Shown here: in pieces, positions 48,004 through 59,557 of the stretch
Layout: every line of letters begins with the position of its first letter
How positions within the stretch are numbered: position 1 is the first letter of the stretch
Assembly (NCBI GenBank): GCA_036971615.1
Contig: JAYKKR010000002.1
Span: forward strand, 2,294,001 to 2,358,000
Origin: Amyloporia xantha
Taxonomy: Eukaryota; Basidiomycota; Agaricomycetes; Polyporales; Adustoporiaceae
Length of the DNA: 64,000 nt
Direction: 5' to 3'
The notes under the pieces: model-generated
Seen by the model: only the letters and a program-made list of their open reading frames with translations
Databases searched by the model: none
What the model was told of the DNA's origin: nothing
Made by a program: the position numbers and the translations under genes

Positions 48004-49427
48004 TTATTTACGAACGACGATTGCCCACCGTTCCAACAACCTAGCATTCAAAGCTGCAGCCTCCCAAGTGGTGTAGAATCTCTCCTCACGCCACCCATTG
48101 GTACCCCAGCGCCGTACGAAGTCATCCCGCACGGTCGTGTCTTCTTCCAGATCTTGAGCGTAAGAATTGAGGAAGGTTGCATGGACCTCCGATTTGTTAA
48201 CCACAGAGTCGAGAGTAAACGGATTCGGGCCAGACGTCAGCAGCTGCAAGACTTGCGAAAGAGTTGTGAGCAGGGTTGCAGGTGTCCTGCGGACAGAAGG
48301 CGCTAGAACATCCGACCCAGAAAGCGAAGATGTTTGGTTCCCAAGCTTGACCGTGTTTTCATCGAGATCGAAGTTGCGACAGACATGACGGCGGGGAAGA
48401 AAAGGGAGAACAGCTAGAACAAATGAACTGCCCAGGCAAGATACGGAGGCGCCGCGAGTAGTAAGTCTGAAAGTGACGAAAGTTCCATCTGCAAGAGAGG
48501 ATTGCAAGCGGCGGATATGGTATTCCAGGTGAGGATGTGGAACCCCATCTAATGACACAAGGCCCGCGAATCCTGTGTTTAAAAAATAGAGAAGGGCATA
48601 ATCGGTGAAATTATAGAATCTGATATTTGCCAGCAAAGATACGAATGCAGCCTGTACTGGGCTCATGCGTACCTTCACGATTGTGCTTCCTTTGACTGGG
48701 TGTTCGTTGCATGTTTGTCATTTCTACAATACCAATAGGTGCACGTCTCTGAGAATAATTAAAACCGGCGCATATAAGCACATACCGGGAACAATACCCA
48801 TCCAGAGCTTCCCTCAAAAGTTAGATCAACGATATCTCGACTTCTCCAGACACTCACATCAGACTTCGCAGAGGTAGCCTGAGACGCCATTATCCATCCC
48901 AATATGTCTCCCCACCAGGTCCATTCAATACATAAACGTATCGACCAATTATCAACCCGAAGAGTGTTTGATAGCAGGTCCGGCAGGTCGAGCCGAGCCC
49001 TCCTGAGTTCCATGGCACCCGACAGCAGATCGTCGATGAGGAGGCGAAGAGGGAGGTCAAGAACACGATTTTGCGAAGAGGCACCACGGCGAGCTATCTT
49101 CAAGTATGGCGAAGACCACAGGGAGCAGGTGGGAGTCAACAGGGTGAGTAAAGCCTGTAGGGCCCTACGCGTTTCTTGGAGAGTCCGTCCCGACTGACGA
49201 GACGGCCACAACATCACAAGCAACAAGAGTAGGAGAGTGACAGCAAGGCCTAACTGAGCAACGCGGTCCCAAGAAAGAATTTTGGCCGGAGACAAGGCAA
49301 GGTACTCATAGCTTTGTAGAGTGTGAAAAACGGTATTCGAGAGTTGTATGACATCACGGAGAGTCGGGCGGACAATCGTAAGATCCACTTTCTCAATGGC
49401 CGACCTGCTCAAGTCTAGGAAAGCCAT
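48004..49427 (-). CDS. Unrecognised membrane protein
   Basis: I do not recognise this protein. Exon 1 starts MAFLDLSRSAIEKVDLTIVR and contains one strong membrane span (VAQLGLAVTLLLLLLVMLWP). A region follows with many Leu/Arg (DLPLRLLIDDLLSGAMELRR), ending near SSGWVLFP at a GTATGT donor (about 48795). The second exon (acceptor either CAG near 48648 or AAG near 48668, both in frame) codes for AAFVSLLANIRFYNFTDYAL and LYFLNTGFAGLVSLDGVPHP, then FVTFRLTTRGASVSCLGSSF and a polar C-terminus ending ARLLERWAIVVRK. The length is about 430 residues. Both exons have coding-like codon use and are colinear, so I think it is a real gene. Upstream lies another open frame with a membrane span that does not join in frame (see 49428-49748), so the start may be wrong. 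Confidence 0.55.
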
Positions 49428-49748
49428 CGACGTTAACTTGCAGCCCAGGGGTGTTCGGCACGTAGAGGTTGTAGATGTGGACTAGCACGGACAAGGCAAG
49501 CACGCTCAAGGCGACCGTCAAGAGAGAGATTTGGCGCCCGAGTGCAGCGGGCTGAACGTGCTTACAATTCACAAGTCAGACGGGCGACTTACACACATAG
49601 TCAACATAGGAGAGATTCACAATTTGTCCTCTCGTCACTAAGTACAAAACCTAACAAAGTCGAATGAAAAACAAACTATATAAGTAACCAACAGCAAGAG
49701 ACGGAGTGAAGGTGAATGAGATCAACAATGACACAAGTATGCAGTTTA
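49428..49748. other. Upstream region with an orphan membrane-span open frame
   Basis: On the minus strand, about 49610-49430 can be spliced (ATGTTGACTATGTGT, donor GTAAGTCG, acceptor GTTCAG) into MLTMCPAALGRQISLLTVAL followed by SVLALSVLVHIYNLYVPNT and a stop shortly after. It looks like an N-terminal membrane anchor of the downstream gene, but I find no junction that keeps frame with MAFLDLS. It may be an unlinked shadow, or there may be a base error or indel. The rest is A/T-rich flank of EPL1. Confidence 0.35.
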
Positions 49749-52700
49749 CTAATAGCCAGCCCCTGAACTCCCTACTGCGTGGCGCGCCTGCATCGAAGGT
49801 GAAGGTGACGCCAGCGGAGGCTGTGGAGATCTCGTCGGTGATGCCTGAGGCTGAGCAGCACCAACAGATGCGTTGAGTAAATGAGGAGACGGCGACAGCG
49901 CGGCACCCGCAAGTCGAGCAATGTTTGCTGGAGATGCTCTGCCTTGAGTGTGGCCAATAGGATGGCCGACATTAGGCACCGTAGGGACGGCTACCACTCG
50001 TGACAGGGGAGTGCGCATTCCATTTGCAGATGGCGTCCGTGCGGGTGCTCCGGGTAACGGGGGAGACAACGCAGGAGTCGCTAACACATCAATCCCGTTG
50101 GCTTCCGCAACATTCACGGATGGTGGACGCTGCTGTTGCTGTGCCAGATACTGATGTAAATGTCGAGACGCCGAAAATTGCTGGACATAGTTTGGGTAAG
50201 TTCGCAGCGCCATATTGGCATTATGAGCTTGCATAGATGCATCCGGCGAGGGCGGTATCGAAGTATATGGAGGCTTGAGATTCGGCATCGCATGGCGGAC
50301 GTTAGGATGCATGTATTGAGCGTTTGGTGGCATCGGAGTGGAGTACGAATTAACAGGAGTCATATGGTAGCCATTAGGCACAGTGGGCATAGAGATAGGC
50401 TGCGGTTGCGATTTAGTGCGTAGAGGAGAAGTGGACGAAGCTGCAGATGCATTTGGATCTTGATGCTGATCAACAGGCGATTGGGATTGACCATTCAAGC
50501 TGGTGGACGCGAGTGACTGAGCAGCTGTCTCTCCGTTATCAAGCACGTGCCCAGTCGTGTCGTGCACACTACTGACCGAACCGACACTAATCGGCGGCGT
50601 GCTGTGCGGCGAAGTGAGCGCAGCCTGATGCATGTTGGGGACAGACGGGAGCCCTGGAGGCCGCATGCCTCCATTCGACGATATGCGCATGTGGGGCACG
50701 TTCGGAGGCGGCATCTTCTTGAGCTGGGTAGCAACTGCTACAGGAGTTCCGCTTGAAGATAAAGACAACGGTGAATTATTCGATGGTACAGCCGATATAG
50801 CGTGCCCAGATGCGAGTGGCGACGTTCCTGGTCGTACGCCCGATACTACGTCTCGTCGGTTTGCTGATTGCGAGCCCAACTTGAACGGAATATGTGTCTG
50901 CGAACGTCCGTCATTCGAGATGGTCGTTATACTTGCATCCGTGGAAAGACTTTGGTGATCTTGTTCACTAAGCAAGGTCATATGATGAATCAAATATCTA
51001 GAAACGCTAGTCAGAATACGATCTCTGTGGGGCTGAATCGAAGACCTGCTTGGGCTCATAGTCATCTAGGAGGACGCGGTCCTTCTCCTCAGGACCTTCA
51101 GGACCGAACGCTGGATCATCGTCTGCATCGAATCTCCACTGCTCTCGAATTCTTCGAGCTCGTTCCTGCGCCTCAACGTCATCAGAATCTTCGTCAGAGA
51201 ATTCTGGCGACATCATGCGAGGCATGACGAAACGTCGATCGAGATGAAGACGTCCTCCACGCCCAAAGCGTAATCGTCCAGCTCGGTAGACGCGGACAGA
51301 CTGATTCGTTTCAGAATCCGCTGATGAAGTAGCCGAATGACGCGATTCCGCGATGTACTTGAAGAGCTTCGAAGTGTAAGGGACAGGAGACGGTTGATAT
51401 GGATTCTGCCGACCCAACCCTTCAGCACCGTCATCGTTATTTCAGACGACAGGGACCTACATCAATAGCATCTTCCCAATGATGATCTTTTTCCTTTCGC
51501 TTCGCCATTTCCTCCTCAATCTGACTTTGGATCTGCGCCATCCGCTCCTTAGGCCGAATGTGCGGTTCTGTATGGGTAATGGGGGAACCGAGCTCTCCGT
51601 TGTCTCGTGTCCGCAGCTTGAGAGGAATACGACTAGAAGGGATATTTAGCATAGAAGACGATTAAAAAAGAGGTCGGCCACTCACCCTGTAGACTCCATT
51701 TTCGGCTTCTTTGGTGCTCTCTCTTTGTCATGAAACAGATCGTCATCTTCCTTCCCACCCAAACTTGGGTACTTTCGCTTGAGATCAACGAGAAGGAAAC
51801 GCTTCTGCCATACAGCGTGTCCCTCCTGAGCAGCGTCCCTTTTCATGCGCTCGCGATGCAGGACGCCATTTGCTAAATCAAAACAAATGGCTAGCTCGTC
51901 CTTTAGGCGCACCATTCTGTCCGAATATGTGACTTGCTGTGCACGAGTTTTGCGAACGGCTTTGATTTCGCGGCGTCTAAAGCATATATAAGACTCATTT
52001 TTGGTGTCTGTTTCGTCCAACTAGGAACATAGGTTCGATAAGTAATTGACAACCATGGTACGAAACGGGTGGCGCCTACATTGACCGAGGGTATGATAGG
52101 GTGCCCAGCACGCTCAATTCGTCGCTCACGCCAATAGGAATAGACGGCCCGGGCTAGTCGTAGGAGGCGGCCTGGTTCCGGGATGCCATCTGGCAAACAG
52201 AAGAGGGCGAACATTGAAGGTGGCAACTTGGATCCAAATGTGTCATGGTAATCGGAGAACGGAGGAAATGGAGCCCCTTGTTCAAGTCCCTAAAATGATA
52301 TCACAATAAGACACAAATCCTGGGCATAGACAACAGAGCGACACTGACATGATGTAGGAATTCAGTCTTCTCATGAGTGACTTTCTCGAAGATTGACATT
52401 ATGAGCTCAAACTCATCCTCGGACATTGCCACGGGTTGGCTACTTTCAGGCTCCTTGCCTTTGGCTTTCGAACTTCTCGCTGAGCGTGTGCTTGTGCCCG
52501 ACATGGCGCCCTGAGCACTTGTACCCTCACCACGTGCTTCCTCGTTGTTCTTGTCCAACCACTCCTTATCGCGCTCGTCCATATAATATATGAATCCATC
52601 GGAAAGAGCAGACGATATTGATTCCTCGACGGCATCGGAAAACTTGACATATGTGGTCGGATCCTTCCACCGACCAGGAGGATACAACTCCGCGTAGTTG

Positions 52701-53152
52701 TCGACAACGCCAGTACTGTCCGGGGTTGGAATGTAGGCGGCGGGTTCGGCCTTCTCTTTCTCCCATGCAGCTCTCGTTGAACGCGCATTGGCTTGATGAC
52801 GGGTCGCTGCCGCCGACAGCACCGCCTGCAGATGATGCTCCTAAAAAGGAAAGAGCGCGCTTAGTCAGCATTCCATGGAATGACATTCCCACGCTCTTGG
52901 CCAATCACAGTCTGCCACACAGGGGCGTCCAACAAGGGCGTACCCAACGCACAATACAAGGTCGATTTCACTCACATTCGCATCTTCAGCATCAACACCC
53001 GCGGTGGAAACCACCCTAATCTTCTCCTCATCCTCGTCAAGCACGATCGGGTCGGCATCGATACTCTCGGTGATGACTTTGAGACGAGTCTTGTTGGTGA
53101 CACGGTTGCGGTTGCGAAGTGTTGAAGGTCCGGCGTTGTGGTTTCGGGGCAT
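49749..53152 (-). CDS. EPL1: Enhancer of polycomb-like protein 1 (NuA4 subunit)
   Basis: Epl1 is the platform subunit of the NuA4/Piccolo histone H4 acetyltransferase. The start is MPRNHNAGPSTLRNRNRVTN, then KTRLKVITESIDADPIVLDE. The EPcA region carries STGVVDNYAELYPPGRWKDP, TTYVKFSDAVEESISSALSD, YYMDERDKEWLDKNNEE, MSEDEFELIMSIFEKVTHEK and HDTFGSKLPPSMFALFCLPD, then RLARAVYSYWRERRIERAG and ESYICFRRREIKAVRKTRA. Middle exons contain a basic coiled region (MAQIQSQIEEEMAKRKEKDH) and PYTSKLFKYIAESRHSA with GRLRFGRGGRLHLDRRFV. The C-terminal exon is a long Ser/Pro/Gln-rich disordered tail ending SSGAGY. Start choice: an open frame runs further upstream, but MPRN matches the family. About seven introns. 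Confidence 0.92.
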
Positions 53153-54562
53153 ATCATGGAGCAGTGCAGGCCTCGAGGTAAAAGAGGTTGGCAGACAGCG
53201 GGTAGTGTCGAGGGGCGTGGGGGCGGCGACGACGGCTGGGCGCGTTGTCGATGTGAACCGGAGTCGAAGCCGGGACTTCGCGGTCCGGACCGCTCTCACT
53301 CAATTATCACACCGCTGACGTAAAGCACTCACTTTCCATATTCGGACTTCACATCATTTCTCCGCAAACGAAGATCGCCACAGGGGACGCAACGATAAAG
53401 TATGGGAGTCAACAGCTTCATAAATTCGTAATGCCTCGCTGAGCATTCGAAATGTTATGATCCATGAATCATATTATTATTGATTGAGGAATCAACAGGC
53501 GCGGTGTAAGATTCTGCATGAAATGGCTCAGCAACGCACGATGGAGCTTGTGTAATGTCAAGCAGTGATGGGGTACTCACAATCAAAGCTACCAATTCCC
53601 TGCACGGGTTCCTACAGATTCCTTACCCCTGTCCTCCGGTGCCATGGATACAAGGATGAATAAAGATAGAAGCACTGGCATACCCACTCAAGGGCTCAAG
53701 AGACATACCATATTGTCTCATAGAGGCGAAGCCGTGGGCAGTGAGGAATCCATTGATCAGTCTCTGTATGACATAACCATTCTCTGTAAAGCCATTGAGG
53801 GCCGCCACATACTATGAAGACAAGTCACATCATACTGTGAAGATAAGTCTCCTGTGGTCAGGCTACTTTGCAGGAGGAAATTGTGAACTCAATTCGCCAG
53901 AGGAGCATATTCACAATCAAGGGACCGACTATTCATGTTCGTGCGAGAAATGCAACCAACTGAATATGCCCCTGTACAGTAGCCACTCCAGGAGATGATG
54001 TGGACGAAGAGAACGACGAAAAAAGTTCGCACTCACTGACTAAACTCACATACATCCTGCAGAAAAGCAATGCCAGTAGCTTGTCGAAAGCAATTCTCGG
54101 TGAGTAGAGGAAATAGCAGAAATAGAAAATTGCATAATCGGAGATGATGAGGACAAGGGTAAAGGAACGCAGCATGGAGGCTGAGGTCGCACGCGCTTCC
54201 CGACACTTTACACCACGTGACAAGTCATACTCAAAGTATCGGGCTTTTGCCGTTTGGCGGATGCGTGTACGTCCATAAGAACAGTCAACGTTCAAGCTTC
54301 AATGCGACAGGTATCCATAGTACTGTGGTCCCTATAGGAGAACAGGACATTAATTAATGTCGAAACTTACTTATTCAAACCACAAGAGGCCCGAATCCGG
54401 AGAACTCTGAATCATAAGCATAGGCTTCGGCTGCTGTGGCCATTGGCCAATATACACAAGGTTATCGCTTGGATTATGGAATCAACCTTTGCTTCACTCC
54501 AGCCAAAAAAGTCAGGATCCTGTTTGAGGAATGTCTCAAACGAACTCGACGCGGCTGGCCCT
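53153..54562. other. Gene-poor region, two short hydrophobic open frames
   Basis: About 1.4 kb with no gene I can name. The first 250 bp is the EPL1 upstream region. On the minus strand, 54295-53933 is open for 120 codons with a hydrophobic stretch (SFTLVLIISDYAIFYFCYFL), and 53808-53623 is open for 61 codons. I find no supporting family pattern or convincing splice linking them. They could be fragments of a decayed lineage-specific membrane protein. Confidence 0.35.
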
Positions 54563-55167
54563 TCTACACTGGGGGCAAAATAGGATGTGCAACGGCAGAA
54601 TACTGTCCAGACATACTCCGATGTGGTTAAATTTCAGGAGGATGTTCTTTACCCAAAATTGCTGTAGATTATCGCAAATGAAAGTCGCATTTTCAGAGCT
54701 CCAAATAAGGTACAGACCATTCTATATTTTCAGCCACCGAACATCAGTCACAATGTTCGGAGCAACGGTCATCAAACGGTTATGCTAGAGAAATAAAATA
54801 TATCTGTAGAATGTTCTTTGACTGGATATGCATTAGACAATATTTGTAGTCAGAAAATTGGCAATATGACTGAAGGGCCATCCCCAAAGATAAGTTGCAC
54901 GATTTTCTCTGAGAGAACATTGTACAAATATCTAATATTTCTGTAGCATAATCATTCAGCGAATGTGCTCCGAATGTTGTGACTGATGTTCGGAGGTCGA
55001 ATATTTATAATGGTCCATCCAATATTCGGAGCTCCGAAAAGGGTACTTTCATTTATCATAATCTACAGCATTTTCGGAGATGGAACATCGTCCCAAAATT
55101 TAACCACGCCGGAGCATGTCCGGAGAGTATTCCGCCGTCGCATATCTTATTTCGCCCCCAGTGTCTA
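54563..55167. mobile_element. MITE-like foldback element with long terminal inverted repeats
   Basis: Two arms of about 200 bp, 54567-54766 and 54964-55163, are reverse complements of each other with a spacer of about 200 bp. The outer ends are CACTGGGGGC and its complement GCCCCCAGTG. A TCTA lies directly outside each end (54563-54566 and 55164-55167), a likely target-site duplication (minimum CTA or TA). Inner arm blocks include CCGAACATCAGTCACAA and GCTGTAGATTAT with AAATGAAAGT. Many arm differences are CG in the right arm against CA in the left, for example near the outer ends, fitting methylation-driven decay. There is no open frame that could be a transposase, so it is non-autonomous. 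The ends recall CACTA or Harbinger-type elements, but I cannot decide. Confidence 0.82.
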
Positions 55168-55335
55168 GCGGAGACAGAAAGAAGGTATTCCAAGGGAGGT
55201 ATTGAGTCACGGGTTATATTATGAGTTATACTGGAGGTCTATCGACCGGCAGACGGGGAGAACGAAGCTCAAATGAAGGTAGTCAAATAATAATAATGAT
55301 TAATACTCTACAGAGCTTACAGTGTCACATTCACG

Positions 55336-57626
55336 TTAGCCAATGACATCTACTACGGAGTCTCTGTGGTATGTGCTCTGGCCCCTCAGATGGCGCGGTT
55401 TTACCACCAAAGGCCTGATCCACAGCTTTATATGACCTGTCCTGGTGGCGGTCAGAATACCACGGGACGTGAACATGATGCCAGTCAGCATATCACTCCC
55501 TACATGTTTAACCTGAAATGCAGAACTCGTCAATTGCAAAGAGAATAGAGAGGTTCAAGGTCATACCAGTACAGGCTGAACTACGGCGACCTCGTTTCGA
55601 GACGGAGCTGGATGGTATCGCGGCAGAGGGGAATCACCTCCAGGGACAGAAAGGAACAGCGTCGATTCACCACGCCGCCGCAAAGCTAGTGATACAGACG
55701 AAGTCATGGACAAGCGTTGTTGGTGAGCGGCCTATATGCCTCGCTCGATTAGCTGACAATGCTCAGACGTCGAGGGTTTATGGCCCTTACATGTAGTTTC
55801 GGCCGGTGTAAAGCACCACTGGAGAAGTCCCACTGGTAAAATCGAATCGATGAGCAAGTCATGGAGACATGAAAGAAAGGAAGTACCAATATTAGCTTAT
55901 TATCTTCACCCACACTGCCGAACCGATATGTTCGTCCATCGCAGCGAATATCGTCGAAAGCCAGTGCAGATACGAAGGATGAATGTCCTTGACATCTTGC
56001 AATAACTCGCTGTTCCCATGGCGAGAATATTGTGACAAGGTCATCTTGGCCACCAGTCTGACAGAAATACGGTGGTCTCAGCAAAGATTTCCGCGGCAAA
56101 TATCACGAAAGAAAACGAACCAAGATGAATCGACCATCTGGAGACCATGCTACGCAGTTCAATGCACCGAAATAGGAAGCATAACAGTCGACAAGCCTGG
56201 GCAATACGTCAGGGATGCTCAAACGTATGATTCCGTACTCACTGTTCGGCGATGGTGTCGATGACCCGCAGACAGCCATCCTCCGAGATCGCTGCAACAA
56301 ATTTGGCGTCTGGAGAGAACACGAAGTCTACAAATATTGCTGACCTTAGCCGATGTCACCTACAGACGGCACCGACATACCTACGAGGCTCCGGCGAGAA
56401 ACCTTCCAGTGACTGACAGGATTCTTGGCGGTCTTGTCTTTGTCAGGCTTGCTTCCTGCAGAGAAGGCGCCGCCTACAGTAACCGGATGCCAAGGAGGCA
56501 TCGTCACATAGATACTATCGAGCGGATCCCATTCCTCTTGAGACGATGTCCCGTCTGGTGCACTCGATGCTGTCCCCGGTTCTTGCGGTACAAATGCCCC
56601 GTCATCGCGTTCTTTATCATATACAATGATTGTCCCGTCGGTGTGGGAGACAAGGAAGAGGTTGGGTGAATCGGGGACCCATCGTATAGCTGTGCATGGC
56701 GAATTGCAGATACGCCCCTGACAACATTAGTTAGTATACATGATATAACAGTCTGCGCGAACGTGCAGACCTGTTTATTGAGGCGGCCATAACGGGAGGA
56801 CATGGGATCTTTGTAGCGTTAGAAAACCAAAGCCATCTGTCAGTTGTAATGCGTCTTACCAAACCATAACAGATCACCAGTGTTGAACCCAATGATGACG
56901 TCGATGCGTTCCGGGCAAACTGTTGAAAGGTTCACATCATGACACGTCGGATGTGCAGAGAAGTGTATGCGTGCCAGAGGCTCCTGTTATGCCGAATTAA
57001 CAAGGTTGCAGACATACTTCACAATCCGTACACACCTTCGTCTTCGAACCTGCTTCTGTCCAAATGAAACTCTTGGCCGAGTTATAGAAAAGAAAGGTTG
57101 TTTCGCCCTGTTTCGACTGCAGGCTCTTGTGTAGATTGTCGGCATTCTGCAATCGGGTGATAAAGGTCGAGGAGGTAGTCCGCATATTATGCTTAGGACG
57201 AGCTGATGATTTCTTCTTGCCAATGCCGGCAGCATTGTGAGAGAATATGGTATTTGGGGAATCATGAGGTATAATGGGCGACACCTTGCTGTTGTCTGGA
57301 ACTGGGGCTGTCGAGACATCTGGAGAACCCTCCTCAGGATCCTCGCTACTCGACACGCTCAGACCATCTTCCCGCTCGCGTTCTTTGGAATTGGCCGGGG
57401 CTTTATCCTTCTTGTACTCCTTCTCGCGGTTGGCTCCCAGAAGTTGGGATAGTCCTGGAGAGTTGGCAGACTTGTTAGCTGGAAATCGTATGGTAACTGC
57501 TGAGAGGCGCGTGGGGAAGAGGATAGGGACTGAATTGACAGTATTTTGGCTAAGACCGGTCGGTTTGTGCTCCTCTGTGACCGAGTATACGCCTTCCGGA
57601 GCAACGAACGTCGAGTCGTTTTCCAT
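55336..57626 (-). CDS. creC: CreC/WDR20-type WD40 protein
   Basis: CreC-type proteins are WD40 partners that stabilise a deubiquitinating enzyme (CreB in Aspergillus, USP12/46 with WDR20 in animals), affecting carbon catabolite repression. The start is [20 protein letters not shown]. The N-terminal 150 or so residues are low-complexity and polar, with a [20 protein letters not shown] basic stretch. WD repeats then give [135 protein letters not shown] and [20 protein letters not shown], and the last is [20 protein letters not shown]. The order matches the family. It is head-to-head with the branched-chain dehydrogenase gene. Confidence 0.9.
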
Positions 57627-57732
57627 AGGAGGGGATCAGAGATCAGAGGACAAGCGTCAGAACGAGCAACTAACCGCCCAGACTCGTCCCGGACCATGAT
57701 CACATTGGCTTCGTGCCCCTTCTCCGCCCGCC
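57627..57732. promoter_or_regulatory. Compact divergent promoter, creC / BCKDHB
   Basis: Only 106 bp separates the two start codons, so regulatory sites and 5' UTRs of both genes must fit here or overlap. No specific motif recognised. Confidence 0.4.
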
Positions 57733-59401
57733 ATGTTCACGCGTAGGATTCCCCAAGACCTCGCGAAGTCTGTTGTACACACGCACGTAAGAGCTGTTCA
57801 CCATTCGCGAGTGCCGGCTGACTCGTTGTAGCGTCGATGTCGCCGATGGAACTCTACAGCAACTGAATCCCACCCCGCCGGTGGTCATCTCCCGTCCATC
57901 GCTACTTCTGCCCATCTCCGAACTACGCGTGATTTAGCCCTTCGTGCCCCTGGAATCCGTTGGACAGATGACGGCGAATCAGGGTCAACAGAGAACCTGA
58001 TTGCGGGTCGTGAGACACGCAAAATGAACATGTACCAGGCAATTCGAGATGGTCAGAGGTCGGTGAGCTGCTGGGCTTTTCTCATTCAATGGAACACACT
58101 AAGTATATTGTTACAGTAATGCACTCATGAGGGACGATACCGCGGTAGTGTTTGGTGAAGATGTGGCTTTCGGTGGGGTGTTTAGGTGCACTATGGTTAG
58201 TTACTATCTGGAGGACTATAATAGACCATTGTTGACAGTGGCTGATCGAAGGGACTGGCAGAGGAGTTTGGTAGGCCCCCGAATTCGTCTCGTTTTTGTC
58301 GTTGTGGCTGAAACGATCTAGGTAGGGAGCGAGTGTTCAATACACCCCTCAGTGAGCAGGGCATCGCGGGATTCGGGATCGGAATGGCGGCAATGGGGCA
58401 TACAGCGATTGCTGAAATTCAGTTCGCCGACTATATCTTCCCTGCCTTCGACCAGGTGCGCCTCACGTCCGTATTAGTGACAAAGATATTTATCTCAACT
58501 CAGATTGTAAATGAAGCAGCAAAGTACCGATTTCGATCTAACGGCCAGTTTCAAGCAGGAGCGCTTACAATTCGGTGTCCATCCATGGCTGTTGGACATG
58601 GTGGCCACTATCACTCGCAGAGCCCTGAAGGGTTTTTCATGGGTGCGGCTGGCATCAAGGTGCGGACATGACTTAAAGGAGAAGAGGGCGTTTGACGTAT
58701 GCCGTTTTTAGGTAGTGATCCCGCGTTCTCCACTCCAGGCCAAGGGTCTCCTACTAGGATCCATCCGCGATCCCAACCCGGTGATTTTCATGGAACCGAA
58801 GATCTTGTACCGCTCTTCAGGCAAGTCGAATACCTGATTCATTGATGCCGCGTGATTTACATCGAATTGGAACAGTTGAGCAGGTACCCCTCGACGACTA
58901 TCAACTTCCACTTGGCCGTGCGGAAACACTTGTATCGGGCAATGATCTCACCTTACTCTCTTGGGGCACACCGATCTATCATTGCGAGACGGCGATGCAC
59001 ATGCTAGCCTCCCCTCCTGACGCTCTTGCTGCACACGTACCATCTTCATTACGTTCAGCAAAGGTAGAACTCATCGACTTGCGCACTATCTTGCCTTGGG
59101 ATGTCGAGACAGTGGCCGAGAGCGTCAGTCGCACCGGCAGGCTCGTCGTCGTGCACGAAGCAGGTCGCGTCGGTGGCGTGGGGTCTGAGATTGGCGCTGA
59201 GATACAGAAGAGGTGTTTCTTGAAGTTGAATGCTCCTGTCAAATTTGTCACTGGCTGGGAGTGAGTTTCTGTTCTAATTAACTTGGAAATGTGGCGCTGA
59301 TTATTGCTTGTAGCACCCCGGTTCCGATGCAATTTGAGAAATTTTATATGCCGGACGCTTTACGCGTTTTGGATGCTGTGGTGGATACGTTGTCGTATTG
59401 A
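57733..59401 (+). CDS. BCKDHB: Branched-chain 2-oxoacid dehydrogenase E1 beta subunit
   Basis: The product is part of the mitochondrial complex that degrades Leu, Ile and Val keto acids. The first exon gives [18 protein letters not shown]; a 48-nt intron (stop codon in the unspliced frame) joins it to [20 protein letters not shown], an Arg-rich mitochondrial presequence. The core reads [99 protein letters not shown] and [19 protein letters not shown]. The transketolase C-domain has [40 protein letters not shown] and [20 protein letters not shown]. At 58200-58320 the exon joining [15 protein letters not shown] sequence lies between two introns. The length is about 410 residues, as expected. 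Confidence 0.93.
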
Positions 59402-59448
59402 TTCCCTTTACCCTATTTTGGAGTCTAGTGATGTATTGTGTCTAGTAT

Positions 59449-59557
59449 TAGAGTGTATTTGCAGAGACCTAGGTCACGGCCAAAAAGGAAATTTTCTTAC
59501 GTTTTCGTGATCTGATTGGCTGATAAGCGAGACCTAGGTCTCTGCAAATACACTCTA
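59449..59557. repeat. Perfect 27-bp inverted repeat with 55-nt loop
   Basis: Arm 59449-59475 begins TAGAGTGTATTTGCAGAGAC and is exactly the reverse complement of 59531-59557. The inner end of each arm contains the palindrome GACCTAGGTC. It lies just after the BCKDHB stop, so it would sit in its 3' UTR and fold as a stable hairpin. It might be a tiny MITE or a solo foldback; I see no clear target duplication. Confidence 0.85.

Noticed and set aside
54563..55167. CRISPR-like or tandem repeat array
   Set aside because: The repeats are two inverted arms, not spaced direct repeats, and the genome is eukaryotic.
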